Assembly (NCBI RefSeq): GCF_900188405.1
Contig: NZ_FZOF01000001.1
Location: forward strand, 186,001 to 250,000
Source of the DNA: Actinacidiphila glaucinigra
GTDB taxonomy: Bacteria > Actinomycetota > Actinomycetes > Streptomycetales > Streptomycetaceae
Direction: 5' to 3'
Length of the DNA stretch: 64,000 nt
Position numbers and translations under genes: made by a program. The notes beneath the pieces were generated by a model. The model was not told the origin of the DNA. It was given only the letters and a program-made list of their open reading frames with translations, and made no database searches. Shown here in pieces: positions 8,400 through 17,091 of this stretch; within the stretch, counting starts at the first letter, position 1; every line of letters begins with the position of its first letter.

Positions 8400-8918
8400 T
8401 TAGCGCACCCAGCCCCGGAAGCTCTGTCCGGTGGTGCGGGCCTTCTCCGTCGCCCGCGGCTGGGGCGCGCCGTCGACCGCGGCCGACACGGCGCGTACCA
8501 GCCACGCGTTGACCGACAGGCCCTCGCGGCTCGCGGCCTCCTCGGCGCGGGTCTTGAGGTGCGCCGGCAGGCGCAGGTTGACGCGGGCGGTGCCGCCCTC
8601 GTCGCCCTCGGCCGGGGCGGGGGTCCTGAGCGGTTCGACGGGCGCGGCGCCCGACTCCGCGGGGCCGCCGCCGGTGGGCGGCAGCGTCACCACGAAGTCG
8701 GGGTCCAGTCCGCGAAGCCGTACGTCGACCGAGCCGGGGGCGAGTTCGCGGGTGATCTCGTCCATCGCCGCGGAGAGCACGTTGAGCATGGTCAGGCGGG
8801 TCGCCGACTCCAGGGGAGCGGTGAGCCGCTCGGCCAGCTCGCGGGCTTCCTCCCCGCCGGCTTCGGCGGCCACCGCGAGTTCGCGGCGGAGGGTGTCGAC
8901 ATACGGGGTGAGGTCCAT
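8400..8918 (-). CDS. Ribbon-helix-helix DNA-binding protein (HicB-like antitoxin annotation)
   Basis: 172 residues. The N-terminal ~85 residues are helical, then polar (MDLTPYVDTLRRELAVAAEA). The C-terminal part contains a ribbon-helix-helix fold: strand RVNLRLP (~113), helix AHLKTRAEEAASREG, then LSVNAWLVRAV. Such proteins are usually annotated as HicB-family antitoxins, but there is no adjacent HicA toxin, so a transcription factor for the downstream DUF4097/ABC genes is the better reading. Many copies of an 8-bp near-palindrome lie around its own start (8918-8969) and farther upstream (9039-9136). These are the obvious candidate binding sites. Confidence 0.8.
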   Translation of the reverse strand: MDLTPYVDTLRRELAVAAEAGGEEARELAERLTAPLESATRLTMLNVLSAAMDEITRELAPGSVDVRLRGLDPDFVVTLPPTGGGPAESGAAPVEPLRTPAPAEGDEGGTARVNLRLPAHLKTRAEEAASREGLSVNAWLVRAVSAAVDGAPQPRATEKARTTGQSFRGWVR

Positions 8919-8969
8919 GACGCCATCATGGCACCACTATGGCGCCATGCGCAAGCCCCCGCGGTGCCA
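8918..8969. promoter_or_regulatory. Proximal TGGCGCCA-box cluster
   Basis: Boxes similar to the palindrome TGGCGCCA occur at 8918 (TGACGCCA), 8929 (TGGCACCA), 8940 (TGGCGCCA) and 8962 (CGGTGCCA). The steps are 11, 11 and 22 bp, so all lie on one face of the helix. The first overlaps the start codon of the ribbon-helix-helix gene. A bound regulator would block that gene's expression. Confidence 0.6.
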
Positions 8970-9068
8970 TGTGGGGCGCGGGTGGGTTGTTTGGTGCTCT
9001 GAGCTGGGAATATGCAGTGGTGGCAGCCTGAGTCACCGTGGTGCCATGCGGGCCGGATACGCCATCCG

Positions 9069-9136
9069 TGGTGCGATGTGGCGCCAGCTGGCACCAGATG
9101 GCACCGAGTGGCATCACGTGCTGCCATGTGGCGCCA
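9069..9136. promoter_or_regulatory. Distal decameric operator-like array
   Basis: Seven consecutive 10-bp units start at 9069, 9079, 9089, 9099, 9109, 9119 and 9129. The first eight bases are TGGTGCGA, TGGCGCCA, TGGCACCA, TGGCACCG, TGGCATCA, TGCTGCCA and TGGCGCCA. An isolated TGGTGCCA sits at 9039, exactly 30 bp before the array. The array ends 14 bp after the stop of the gene at 9151-9657 and lies ~150-220 bp upstream of the ribbon-helix-helix gene. Confidence 0.65.
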
Positions 9137-9150
9137 CCACGGGCGCGCGA

Positions 9151-9657
9151 TCAGCCCGCGCGCTCCGAGGCGACGGCGCTGCGCACGGGCGTGGCCCGCC
9201 ACATGGCGGCCAACTGCGGATAGGACTGGATCAAGCGGAGCGTCTCCGCGAGCGCGGCGGTCCTGGGCGCACCGATGGCGTGGTGGTCGAATCCGGTGTC
9301 CTGGAGGCCCAGGTCGTCCAGTTCGGCCCAGGCCGGATCCTCGGCGAAGCAGAGCTGCAGCTCCACCTTCCAGTACTCCGGTTGCCGGTGGGCGGAGTCG
9401 CCGTCGCCGCCGGTGTCCCGGACCGCGAGCAACCGCCCGAACGAGAGCGCGGGCAGGTCGTCGTTCCAGTCCCACCGGCCCCATTCGACGATGAAGCCGT
9501 CGCCGTCGGCCTCCATGACTCCGTCGACCTCGACGGCCAGGAATTCGGCGAACGCATCCCAGGCCGCGCCGACGTCGTGGACGGCGTCCGGTGCGGCGTC
9601 GTGGCGGCGCAGGGTTTCGGCCAGGGCATCGGCGGCGGATCGCCAGGGGACGGACAC
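9151..9657 (-). CDS. Hypothetical protein
   Basis: 168 residues, no signal peptide or membrane segment. It is rich in Asp, Trp and aromatic residues (FIVEWGRWDWNDDLP, PEYWKVELQLCF, IQSYPQLAAMW). The composition and length recall small SUKH-like or immunity-type globular proteins, but I cannot assign a family. It starts MSVPWRSAAD at ATG 9657, 9 bp after the lipoprotein gene on the same strand, so the two are likely cotranscribed. The operator-like array lies just after its stop. Confidence 0.65.
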   Translation of the reverse strand: MSVPWRSAADALAETLRRHDAAPDAVHDVGAAWDAFAEFLAVEVDGVMEADGDGFIVEWGRWDWNDDLPALSFGRLLAVRDTGGDGDSAHRQPEYWKVELQLCFAEDPAWAELDDLGLQDTGFDHHAIGAPRTAALAETLRLIQSYPQLAAMWRATPVRSAVASERAG

Positions 9658-9666
9658 CGGGGGATG

Positions 9667-10386
9667 CTAGCCCGCGTGCTCGTCCAGCCAGAGGACGATC
9701 CCGGTCACGCCGCCCAGCACGGCCGCGACGCCCGCGCGGATCGCCGCGGCGCAGCGGGCGGGGGTGAAGGTGGCGGGGTCGTACGTCGAGGACATGCCGA
9801 GGCCCTCGCCGCGGAACGACGCGCCGGACCAGTCGACAGCGGTGACGTTGGCGGTGGGCTCGGCCAACTCCGCGCCCACCACGAGGAACTGCTGGGAGAG
9901 GTGGTTGGGGGTGACCGTGGCGAGGGGGTCGATCAGGGTGTTGCCCGCGCTGACGATGAGGTCCGCGTGCATGTCCAGGGCCCGGGTGACGGTGGGCAGG
10001 AGGTCGGCGGGGTGGTCGGCGACGACCTTCCTGAGGTCGACGTGCTCGGCCTCGGCCCACTCCTCCACGGCGGCCACGAGCCGCTTGGTCGGGCGGTCGT
10101 CGCCCGAGGTGAGCAGGACGACGCGGTAGCCCTTCGAGGGGTGGACCCCCGACCAGGATCCGGGCCGCGGGGTGGCGGTGGCCTCGGGGGCGGGCGGGGC
10201 GGCGCGGTCGACGAAGCCGGGGCCGGGCGTTCCGACGGCGCTGGGCCGGGGATGCGGTTCCGACCAGTCGTCGCCGGAGCCGCATCCGGTGAGCAGCGCG
10301 GCGGCCGCGGCCAGGGTGGCGGCGGCCCGAAGCGGGGGGCGCAAGGCGATCGACCTCCGGGTGGTGACGGGTGGTGCCGCCCCCAT
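9667..10386 (-). CDS. Lipoprotein with BMP/periplasmic-binding-like domain
   Basis: 239 residues. A signal peptide with lipobox LLTGC (Cys ~33) is followed by a Pro-rich linker (~40-80). The rest is a Rossmann-like domain (VVLLTSGDDRPTKRLVAAVEEWAE, ADLIVSAGNTLIDPLATV, FLVVGAEL) similar to the C-terminal half of BMP-type nucleoside-binding lipoproteins. No transporter genes are adjacent. A TTG at 10344 with CGGAGG upstream is an alternative start that gives a more usual signal peptide length. A helix at the end (AAAIRAGVAAVLGGVTGIVLW) could be part of the fold or a membrane anchor. Confidence 0.7.
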   Translation of the reverse strand: MGAAPPVTTRRSIALRPPLRAAATLAAAAALLTGCGSGDDWSEPHPRPSAVGTPGPGFVDRAAPPAPEATATPRPGSWSGVHPSKGYRVVLLTSGDDRPTKRLVAAVEEWAEAEHVDLRKVVADHPADLLPTVTRALDMHADLIVSAGNTLIDPLATVTPNHLSQQFLVVGAELAEPTANVTAVDWSGASFRGEGLGMSSTYDPATFTPARCAAAIRAGVAAVLGGVTGIVLWLDEHAG

Positions 10387-10517
10387 CCTGCAATCCGTCC
10401 CGCTTCGACTCCATCCGCGGGGGCCTGTTCTCGAACTTGTTTTCGCACGATTCGCCGACCGGCCGGTTCCGGTTCACCCATGACGTGCACCGTGCAGTGG
10501 CAACCTGAAGGAGCCAC

Positions 10518-11726
10518 ATGTCACATCGCCTCCGCCGCACCCTCGTCGGGATCACCGCGGCGGTGATCGCCTTCCTCGGCCTCGGGCAGCAGTCCGCGTT
10601 CGCGCACGGGTTCACCTCGACGGTGTACGCGGACGTCGCCCCGGCCGACGGGGGCCGCATACGGACCACCCTGGAGCTCGAGTACGACCTCTTCGTCGTG
10701 TCCGCCGCCGACTACCAGCACGACGACGCCCTCTTCCGTGAGGGGACCGCCGCGTTCGACGCCGGCGACTCCGCCGCGCAGGCCGCGGCGCTGGAGGCGC
10801 ACGCGAAGTCCGCCGTCGCGTACGCCAGGGACCGCTTCACGGTGGCCTCGGACGGCAAGGCCTGCACCGCGACCCCGGCCGGCGGCTTCACGATGGGCAG
10901 CCGGGAGGGCGTGCCGTACGCCACCCTCCGGCTGGACTGGAACTGCCCGCAGGGCGAGGACCGCGAGGTGCGCAGCGGACTGTTCCCCGACTCCGAGGGC
11001 TACGTCAAGGGCACCAAGACGATCGTCACCTACGCGCTCGACGGCGGCTCGGGCAGTGCCGCGCTCGACGCCGAGCACCCGTCCTTCTCCCTTGGCCAGT
11101 CCTGGTACGAGCGGTTCTGGGAGTTCTTCCGGCTCGGCGCCGAGCACCTGCTGACCGGCATCGACCACATCCTGTTCCTGCTCGCCCTGATCGCCGGTTC
11201 GCGGCGGCCGCGCGAGATCGTGCTGGCGGCCACCAGCTTCACCCTGGCGCACTCGGTGACGTTCATGCTCGCCGCGCTGGGCGCGGTCGACGTGCCCGCG
11301 CGGATCGTGGAGCCCGTCATCGCGCTGTCGATCGCCGTGGTCGCCGGCTGGTACCTGTGGCGGATCTGGCGGCGCGGCGACCACGCGACCGAGCTCGAGG
11401 CGCCCGGGCAGGGGCACTTCAGCCTGGACCGGGCCGGCTGGACCCGCCTCGGCGTCGTGTTCTGCTTCGGCCTCGTGCACGGCCTGGGCTTCGCGGGCGC
11501 GCTGGGGATCGACGAGGCGTGGTCGTGGACGCTGCTGTGGTCCCTGCTGGTGTTCAACGTGGGCATCGAGGCGGTCCAACTGGCCATCATCGCCCTCGTC
11601 TTCCCGCTGCTCATCGTGCTGCGCCGCCGCTCGGCGCGGGCCGGGCTGTGGGCCACGGGCGGGATATCGGCAGGGGTGTCCGTGATGGGGCTGGTGTGGT
11701 TCGTGCAACGAGTGTCCGGATTCTGA
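10518..11726 (+). CDS. HupE/UreJ family membrane protein
   Basis: The 402-residue protein has a signal peptide ending near SAFAHG and an extracytoplasmic domain of ~170 residues. A C-terminal block of about six to seven membrane helices starts with the hallmark FFRLGAEHLLTGIDHILFLLALI. The His/Asp motifs HLLTGIDHILF and the later FCFGLVHGLGFAGAL are those of HupE/UreJ_2 proteins, linked to metal (Ni/Co) movement. It starts at ATG 10518 after GAAGGAG. No hydrogenase or urease gene is near, so the metal is not established. The end is followed by an unusually A/T-rich 60 bp leading to the phosphatase gene. Confidence 0.85.
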   Translation: MSHRLRRTLVGITAAVIAFLGLGQQSAFAHGFTSTVYADVAPADGGRIRTTLELEYDLFVVSAADYQHDDALFREGTAAFDAGDSAAQAAALEAHAKSAVAYARDRFTVASDGKACTATPAGGFTMGSREGVPYATLRLDWNCPQGEDREVRSGLFPDSEGYVKGTKTIVTYALDGGSGSAALDAEHPSFSLGQSWYERFWEFFRLGAEHLLTGIDHILFLLALIAGSRRPREIVLAATSFTLAHSVTFMLAALGAVDVPARIVEPVIALSIAVVAGWYLWRIWRRGDHATELEAPGQGHFSLDRAGWTRLGVVFCFGLVHGLGFAGALGIDEAWSWTLLWSLLVFNVGIEAVQLAIIALVFPLLIVLRRRSARAGLWATGGISAGVSVMGLVWFVQRVSGF

Positions 11727-11856
11727 GACTCCGTCCAGGGCTCCTGCGTTGTTCAACTATCACGTAGCTCGCATTTATGTTCGCTTTACCTGCCGAGGTG
11801 AGCGTGGGGTTCTCCACTCGATGCACACGATTCGTGCACAGAAGGAAAAGACAAAC

Positions 11857-13782
11857 ATGAGATCGAGCAACTCCTCGCGGACCCCCGGGTCCGCGCGGCG
11901 CCGTGTGGCCACCGGGGCCACCGCGGCGTTCCTCGGCCTGACGGTTGCCCTCGGCAACGGGCTGGTGACCCAGGCGTCCGCCGCCGACACCGCCACCCTC
12001 AGCGGCATCGTCCTCGGTGTCGGCGCCAACGAGACCCAGCGCACCGTGACCTGGTACTCCTCCGCCGACACGGCGCAGCAGATCCAGGTCGCCCCGACCG
12101 CGCAGGTGACCGACGGCCAGTTCCCGGCCGGCTCGGCCACCTTCGACGCCATCGGCGCCGCGAACATCGCCACCAGCGGCGGCTTCAACCGCCACGCGAC
12201 GATCACCGGCCTGAAGGAGAACACCCAGTACTCCTACCGCGTCGGCAGCGAGGGCAACTGGTCCACCGCGTACTCCTTCAAGACGCAGGACTTCGAGGGC
12301 GAGTACGACTTCCTGTTCTACGGCGACCCGCAGATCGGCTCGTCGGGCAACCTGGCGAGCGACCAGGCCGGCTGGCAGGACACGGTCGACGTCTCGCTGC
12401 GGGCCAACCCGAACGCCGAGATCCTGGTGTCGGGCGGTGACCAGGTCGAGACGGCCAACACCGAGTCCCAGTGGAACTCCTTCCTCGCGCCCGACGGACT
12501 GCGCCAGTACCCGTGGGCCGCCACCATCGGCAACCACGACGTCGGCGGCAAGGCCTACGAGCAGCACTTCACCACCCCGAACACCGACCGCTCGGCCCCG
12601 TACTACGACAACGGGAACCCCGCGGGCACCAAGTCGGGCGGTGACTACTGGTACATCTACAAGGACGTGCTGTTCATCGACCTGAACAGCAACAGCTACA
12701 ACTCCGCCAACGGCGGCGGTGACGCGGCGCACGTCAACTACGTGACCGACGTCATCAACAAGCACGGCAACGAGGCCAAGTGGAAGGTCCTCGTCTACCA
12801 CCACGCCATCTACTCGCCGGCCTCGCACGCCAAGGACGGCGACAACAAGCTGCGTCGTACGGACTTCCCGACGACCTTCTCCAAGCTGGGGGTGGACCTG
12901 GTCCTGCAGGGCCACGACCACAGCTACTCCCGCAGCTACCTGATCAAGAACGGTGAGAAGGAGAACCCGGCCGAGCAGCCCGGCGCCTCCGACGTGTACC
13001 CGGGTCCCGGCGGCGTCCTCTACGTGACGGCCAACTCCGCCTCGGGCTCGAAGTACTACGACATCACCAAGCCGGACAGCAGCGGCACCAGCGGCGCGGG
13101 CAACGGCGCCGACCCGCTGAACCCGGACAGCTACTGGTACAACTCGGTTCAGAACCAGGAGCACGTCCGCACCTACGTCAAGGTCCAGGTGCGCAACGAC
13201 AAGCTCGTGGTCGAGAACATCCGCAGCGCCGCCAACGGCCCCGACCAGCCGGTCGGTTCGCACGTCGACGACGTCACGGTGCACCCGTACCACGGGGACA
13301 AGCAGGACCTGCAGGTCGACGTCCCCAACCCGGCTCCGGGCGAGTTCGGCTGGACCATCGACGGCTACAACGGCCTGGTGGACCTCGGCACGGCCAAGGA
13401 GGAGAACGGCGACCACTTCGTCGCGGGCGGCAAGATCAACCCGATCCTCGTCTCCGACAGCCGCCGTTCGCTCGCCCCGTGGTCGATCTCGGCCAACGTG
13501 GGTGACTTCAAGGACGCCGACAAGACGTTCTCCGGCTCCTACCTCGGCTGGACGCCGTACGTCCTGGACGGCGGCGCCGGTGCCAAGGCCGGCGACCCGG
13601 TGACCTCGGGCTACGACGACCACGGCCAGGGCCTGTCCGTCTCGCGCGGCCTCGGTTCCGCCGAGCAGGGCCACTCGCGGGGCTCCGCCAAGCTCGGCGC
13701 CGACCTGGATCTGAAGATCCCGGACAGCGTCGAGAAGGGCGGCTACCGCGCCACCCTCACGATCACTGCGCTGAGCAGCTGA
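11857..13782 (+). CDS. Secreted purple-acid-type metallophosphoesterase with C-terminal WxL-like domain
   Basis: The ATG at 11857 follows GAAGGAAAAG. The 641-residue protein has a signal peptide (cut near QASA-AD) and a fibronectin-like N-terminal domain (~45-145). A metallophosphoesterase follows: FYGDPQIG (~155), SGGDQVE (~192), IGNHDVG (~226), VLVYHHAIYS (~310), LQGHDHSYSR (~350). The last ~140 residues differ from ordinary purple acid phosphatases. They contain VSDSRRSLAPWSISANVGDF (~535-554), YLGWTPYVLDG, and end GYRATLTITALSS, which matches the layout of WxL cell-surface domains, including the first W-x-L/I motif. The next gene encodes a DUF916-type WxL partner. Likely role: wall-attached release of phosphate from organic esters. 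Confidence 0.85.
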   Translation: MRSSNSSRTPGSARRRVATGATAAFLGLTVALGNGLVTQASAADTATLSGIVLGVGANETQRTVTWYSSADTAQQIQVAPTAQVTDGQFPAGSATFDAIGAANIATSGGFNRHATITGLKENTQYSYRVGSEGNWSTAYSFKTQDFEGEYDFLFYGDPQIGSSGNLASDQAGWQDTVDVSLRANPNAEILVSGGDQVETANTESQWNSFLAPDGLRQYPWAATIGNHDVGGKAYEQHFTTPNTDRSAPYYDNGNPAGTKSGGDYWYIYKDVLFIDLNSNSYNSANGGGDAAHVNYVTDVINKHGNEAKWKVLVYHHAIYSPASHAKDGDNKLRRTDFPTTFSKLGVDLVLQGHDHSYSRSYLIKNGEKENPAEQPGASDVYPGPGGVLYVTANSASGSKYYDITKPDSSGTSGAGNGADPLNPDSYWYNSVQNQEHVRTYVKVQVRNDKLVVENIRSAANGPDQPVGSHVDDVTVHPYHGDKQDLQVDVPNPAPGEFGWTIDGYNGLVDLGTAKEENGDHFVAGGKINPILVSDSRRSLAPWSISANVGDFKDADKTFSGSYLGWTPYVLDGGAGAKAGDPVTSGYDDHGQGLSVSRGLGSAEQGHSRGSAKLGADLDLKIPDSVEKGGYRATLTITALSS

Positions 13783-13797
13783 CCGTACCCGTTTGAC

Positions 13798-13830
13798 GGC
13801 GGGGCAGGCACCGTCGGTGCCTGCCCCGCC
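13798..13830 (+). terminator. Hairpin between phosphoesterase and DUF916 genes
   Basis: A 16-bp perfect stem (13798-13813 with 13815-13830) around a single central T. It lies 11 bp before the ribosome binding site of the next gene, so the DUF916 gene is read through it or has its own weak promoter. Confidence 0.75.
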
Positions 13831-13853
13831 TCCCGCTCCAGGAGAACCCCGAC

Positions 13854-14960
13854 ATGCTCCCGTCCGCACCGCGCCGCACGACGCCCTTCGCCCGCACCGC
13901 CGTCCTGGTCCTGCTCGCGGCCCTCGCCCTCGTGGGCCTCCACGCGGGCCCCGCCCGGGCGGCCGACGGCGACGTCACCTGGACGGTCAGGACGGCCGCG
14001 AACGGGTTCGGCGGCGACCGGTCCAGCTACAGCTACTCCGCGAACCCCGGCGGACAGGTCAAGGACGCCATGGTGGTGGCCAACCGCAGCACCACCCCGC
14101 TGCGGCTCGCGCTCTACGCGTCCGACGGCTACACCACCGACACCGGGCAGCTCGACCTGCTCACCAAGGACAAGAAGTCCGTCGGGATCGGCGCCTGGGT
14201 CCACGCCGACCGCGACAGCGTCGTCATCAAGCCCGGCAAGACCGCCGAGATCCCCTTCACCGTCACCGTCCCGGACAACGCCACCCCCGGCGACTACGTC
14301 GGCGGCATCCTGACCTCGCTCAAGCAGTCCGACGAGGCCCAGGGCATCAACGTGGACCGGCGCCTGGGCATCCGGGTCAAGCTGCGCGTCAGCGGCGCGC
14401 TCAAGCCGAAGCTCGCCGTCGAGGACCTCCACGTCGACTACAGCGGCCCGGCCAACCCCTTCGGCACGGGCGACGCCACCGTCACCTACACGATCCACAA
14501 CACCGGCAACGCGATGCTTTCGGCACGCCAGTCCGTCTCGGTGGCGGGCCCGTTCGGATGGCTGCGGGCGAAGGCCGGCGACATCGCCGCTCCGCCGGAG
14601 CTGCTGCCCGGGGAGAGCTGGAAGGTGAAGGTGCCCGTCCACGGCGTGGCACCCGCGGTCAGCCTGACCGCCACCGCCACCCTCACCCCGCTGCTCACCG
14701 ACGCGTCGGGCTCCATCAACCCCCTGGACCCGGTCGAGGCCACCGCCCACGGCTGGGCCGTGCCCTGGATCCTGCTCCTGCTGCTCGTCCTCCTCGCCGC
14801 GGCCGTCGCCGCCGCGATCGTCCTCGGGCGCCGCGGCCGCGCACGACGCAAGCAGCGCGAGGACACCCGGGTACGGGACGCCGTGGAGAAGGCACTCCGC
14901 GGGCAGGACGCGCAGCCGACGCAGCCGGAGAAGCCGACGCAGCCGGAGCAGAAGGCCTGA
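13854..14960 (+). CDS. DUF916-domain WxL-interacting-type membrane protein
   Basis: 368 residues from ATG 13854 (AGGAG 10 bases upstream). The signal peptide ends near ARAADG. Residues ~38-155 read as the WxL-protein peptidoglycan-binding domain (formerly DUF916): WTVRTAANG, YSANPGGQVKDAMVVANRS, KTAEIPFTVTVPDNATPGDYVGGI. Residues ~160-295 form a second beta domain at the position of the host-binding domain (DUF3324-like). A membrane helix (WILLLLLVLLAAAVAAAIVL) and a basic cytoplasmic tail end the protein. This is the architecture of Firmicute WxL-interacting proteins. It directly follows a WxL-like enzyme gene, so it probably anchors such proteins to the wall. Confidence 0.8.
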   Translation: MLPSAPRRTTPFARTAVLVLLAALALVGLHAGPARAADGDVTWTVRTAANGFGGDRSSYSYSANPGGQVKDAMVVANRSTTPLRLALYASDGYTTDTGQLDLLTKDKKSVGIGAWVHADRDSVVIKPGKTAEIPFTVTVPDNATPGDYVGGILTSLKQSDEAQGINVDRRLGIRVKLRVSGALKPKLAVEDLHVDYSGPANPFGTGDATVTYTIHNTGNAMLSARQSVSVAGPFGWLRAKAGDIAAPPELLPGESWKVKVPVHGVAPAVSLTATATLTPLLTDASGSINPLDPVEATAHGWAVPWILLLLLVLLAAAVAAAIVLGRRGRARRKQREDTRVRDAVEKALRGQDAQPTQPEKPTQPEQKA

Positions 14961-14969
14961 CCAGGCCGG

Positions 14970-16661
14970 TCAGTCCCTGACGACGGCGGGGTCCCAGGGC
15001 CACGAGGCATCCCGCCCGGCCTCCAGGAGCGGGACCAGCCGGAACGCCGCGTCGCCGAGGCCGCCGAAGGTGTGCCGGTGCGGCCCGGTCGCGCCGTGGC
15101 CCATGGCGTACCCCGCCAGGTTCCACGTGTAGACCGGGACGTGCCTCGGGACGGCGGCCAGCGGGTCGCCCAGCGGCGACCAGAAGGCCTGTTCGTCGGT
15201 GACCACGACCACCCGGTCGTGCCCGGCGTAGTGCCGGGTGACCGCGGCGGCGGTGTTCGTGCCGCCGAGGTCGCCGAACCGGTCCAGCGCCCGCAGGACG
15301 GACTCGTCCCGCGCCGGTTCGACGCGCAGGCTGGCGGTGCCGAACTGGACGAGGTCGGCCCGTTCGGCCCGCATCGCCAGCGCGGTGCCGAAGATCGCGG
15401 CGGAGTCGGCCCGGTTGAGCTCGGTGTCCGCGCTCGGCCGGTCGAACATCGAGCCCGACCGGTCGACCAGGACCAGCGTCCGGCCGGGCAGCGCGGGCAC
15501 GTTCGCCAGCGAGTGCCCGAGGGCCGTCTCCAGGGCTTCCTCCCACCGCCGCGAGGGAACGTTGCGGTGCGCGGCCAGGTAGCGGAACGGGAACTGCCGG
15601 GAGCGGAGCACCTCGGCGGGGTCCGAGATCCGGCGGGCCACCTCGGCGGCCGCCTCGTCGCCGATCCCGGCGAGATCGAAGTTGCGCAGGTTGCGGACGA
15701 GCGCCATCGCCCCCATCGAGGGGATCACGGCCTCCCACACCGCGGCGTCCAGCGGCCCCTGCAGCCAGCCCGCCAGCGCCTCCCAGGTCATCCCGGCCGC
15801 GGCCAGCCGCTCGGCCCCGTCCGCCCCGGTGACCAGCGCGTACCGCCGCTCGAGCGGTACGGAGAGCAGCGCGTGGTGCGCGGCGAGTAGCGGTTCCCCG
15901 GCCGGCGGTACGGCGCGGTCCGGACGGTGCCGCCGGTCCAGCGCGTACCGGAACAGCCCGCCCTGCCACGGACGGCCGGGCGCGGGGGCGGGGTGGGTGA
16001 GCTCCAGCACGTCACCGAAGCGGAAGGCGTGCGAGGCGGTGTCGAACTTGAGCAGCGCGCGGCCGGTGTAGAGCCGGCGCACCGCGTCCGCGACCCCGCG
16101 CTTGAGCGGCTGCGGCAGCTTCCGCCCGTACCGGGAGGTCCAGTACGCCAGCAACTCGCCCGGCTCGTCGGGGCGTTGCAGCACGGCCTCGACGGCCTGC
16201 CGGGAGGAGCCGGCGGCCTTGGCGTCCAGCCGGCCGCGGACGAACTCGGCCGCGCCGACCACCGCCGCCGTTCGTATGTGGGCCTGCGTGCGGAGCCAGC
16301 GCAGCAGACCGAGAGTCCACTGCGGGTCCTCGACGGCGAGTTGCCGCACCAGCCGGACGTAGCGCTCGTCGCGGGACCCGGCGTCCTCGTAGAAGCTGCT
16401 CTGACCGGCCATGTGGGAGACGGCGAGCAGGAACAGCTCTGCCTTCGGCTCCCGCGCGTACCCGGCGCCCGCCTCGTGGTTGAGGCCGGGCGGGGGGAAC
16501 ACCGTCCGGAACACGGCCCGTGCGGACCGGGGAGGCGCCACGACCCAGCGGCCGTGCGTGGAGAGCGGGGAGGTGGCACCGCCCGCGGTGACGCCCGGCA
16601 TCTCGGCCCGGATCTCCTCCCTGGCCTCGGTCTTGGCCCGCTGACGGTTGAACCGGGTCAT
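14970..16661 (-). CDS. rsr: TROVE domain protein (Ro60/Rsr orthologue)
   Basis: The 563-residue protein starts MTRFNRQRAKTEAR at ATG 16661 (AGGGGA upstream). Residues ~30-355 form the TROVE HEAT-repeat ring (AELFLLAVSHMAGQ, LGLLRWLRTQAHIRTAAVVGA, VIPSMGAMALVRNLRNFD). Residues ~375-563 form a von Willebrand A domain with the metal-ion-dependent adhesion site LVDRSGSM, a Thr in GGTNTA and the Asp in VVVVTDEQ. Bacterial Ro proteins bind Y RNAs and misfolded RNAs and work with PNPase. A Y RNA is often encoded next to the gene; I could not prove one here. It is convergent with the DUF916 gene (9 bp apart). Confidence 0.9.
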   Translation of the reverse strand: MTRFNRQRAKTEAREEIRAEMPGVTAGGATSPLSTHGRWVVAPPRSARAVFRTVFPPPGLNHEAGAGYAREPKAELFLLAVSHMAGQSSFYEDAGSRDERYVRLVRQLAVEDPQWTLGLLRWLRTQAHIRTAAVVGAAEFVRGRLDAKAAGSSRQAVEAVLQRPDEPGELLAYWTSRYGRKLPQPLKRGVADAVRRLYTGRALLKFDTASHAFRFGDVLELTHPAPAPGRPWQGGLFRYALDRRHRPDRAVPPAGEPLLAAHHALLSVPLERRYALVTGADGAERLAAAGMTWEALAGWLQGPLDAAVWEAVIPSMGAMALVRNLRNFDLAGIGDEAAAEVARRISDPAEVLRSRQFPFRYLAAHRNVPSRRWEEALETALGHSLANVPALPGRTLVLVDRSGSMFDRPSADTELNRADSAAIFGTALAMRAERADLVQFGTASLRVEPARDESVLRALDRFGDLGGTNTAAAVTRHYAGHDRVVVVTDEQAFWSPLGDPLAAVPRHVPVYTWNLAGYAMGHGATGPHRHTFGGLGDAAFRLVPLLEAGRDASWPWDPAVVRD

Positions 16662-17091
16662 GCAGATGTCCCCCTGGCGGGTGGCGGTCGGAGGGCGCGC
16701 GGCGGGAACACACGCGCGGCACGGAACACGCGCGATCAGGGGCATCGCCTGACGCACGCGAGAACGCCGCCTCCCGAGATCAGGGGTGTGCACCGGTGGG
16801 TACTTTTTTCGCAGGAAGTAACCGGGGCACGGCGCATCGGAAGGCGTCGGACCGGGACGCTACCGGGCCCGGCGCGCCGGCGCATCCGAATTAACGCGGC
16901 GGCGTCGCGCGGCGATTCCGCCCCGCGCGCTCTCCACCGACGCGATGGCGCACGGGAGTTGTTCGCGGCCTCCCCGGCGGTTCGAACTCGGCGTTCCCGC
17001 CGCGGGGTTGGAGCGATACGCGGGCGCCGGGCCCGCGGCCGTCGGGCGGTCCTCCGCCCCCGGCCGGTGCCCGGCGCCCGCATCGTTCGTG
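16662..17091. other. Intergenic stretch upstream of TROVE gene, no gene proven
   Basis: The 430 bp separate the TROVE gene from the VOC gene on the same strand. They contain an A-tract on the minus strand (16804-16809) within a 7-bp imperfect hairpin, the sequence GGTCCGA on the minus strand (16853-16847), and a T-arm-like TTCGAAC at 16981. Those are ingredients of Y RNA and Y-RNA-like (YrlA) genes, but I could not fold a convincing lower stem. The frame continuing upstream of 16661 has no binding site and is not counted as coding. Confidence 0.35.
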
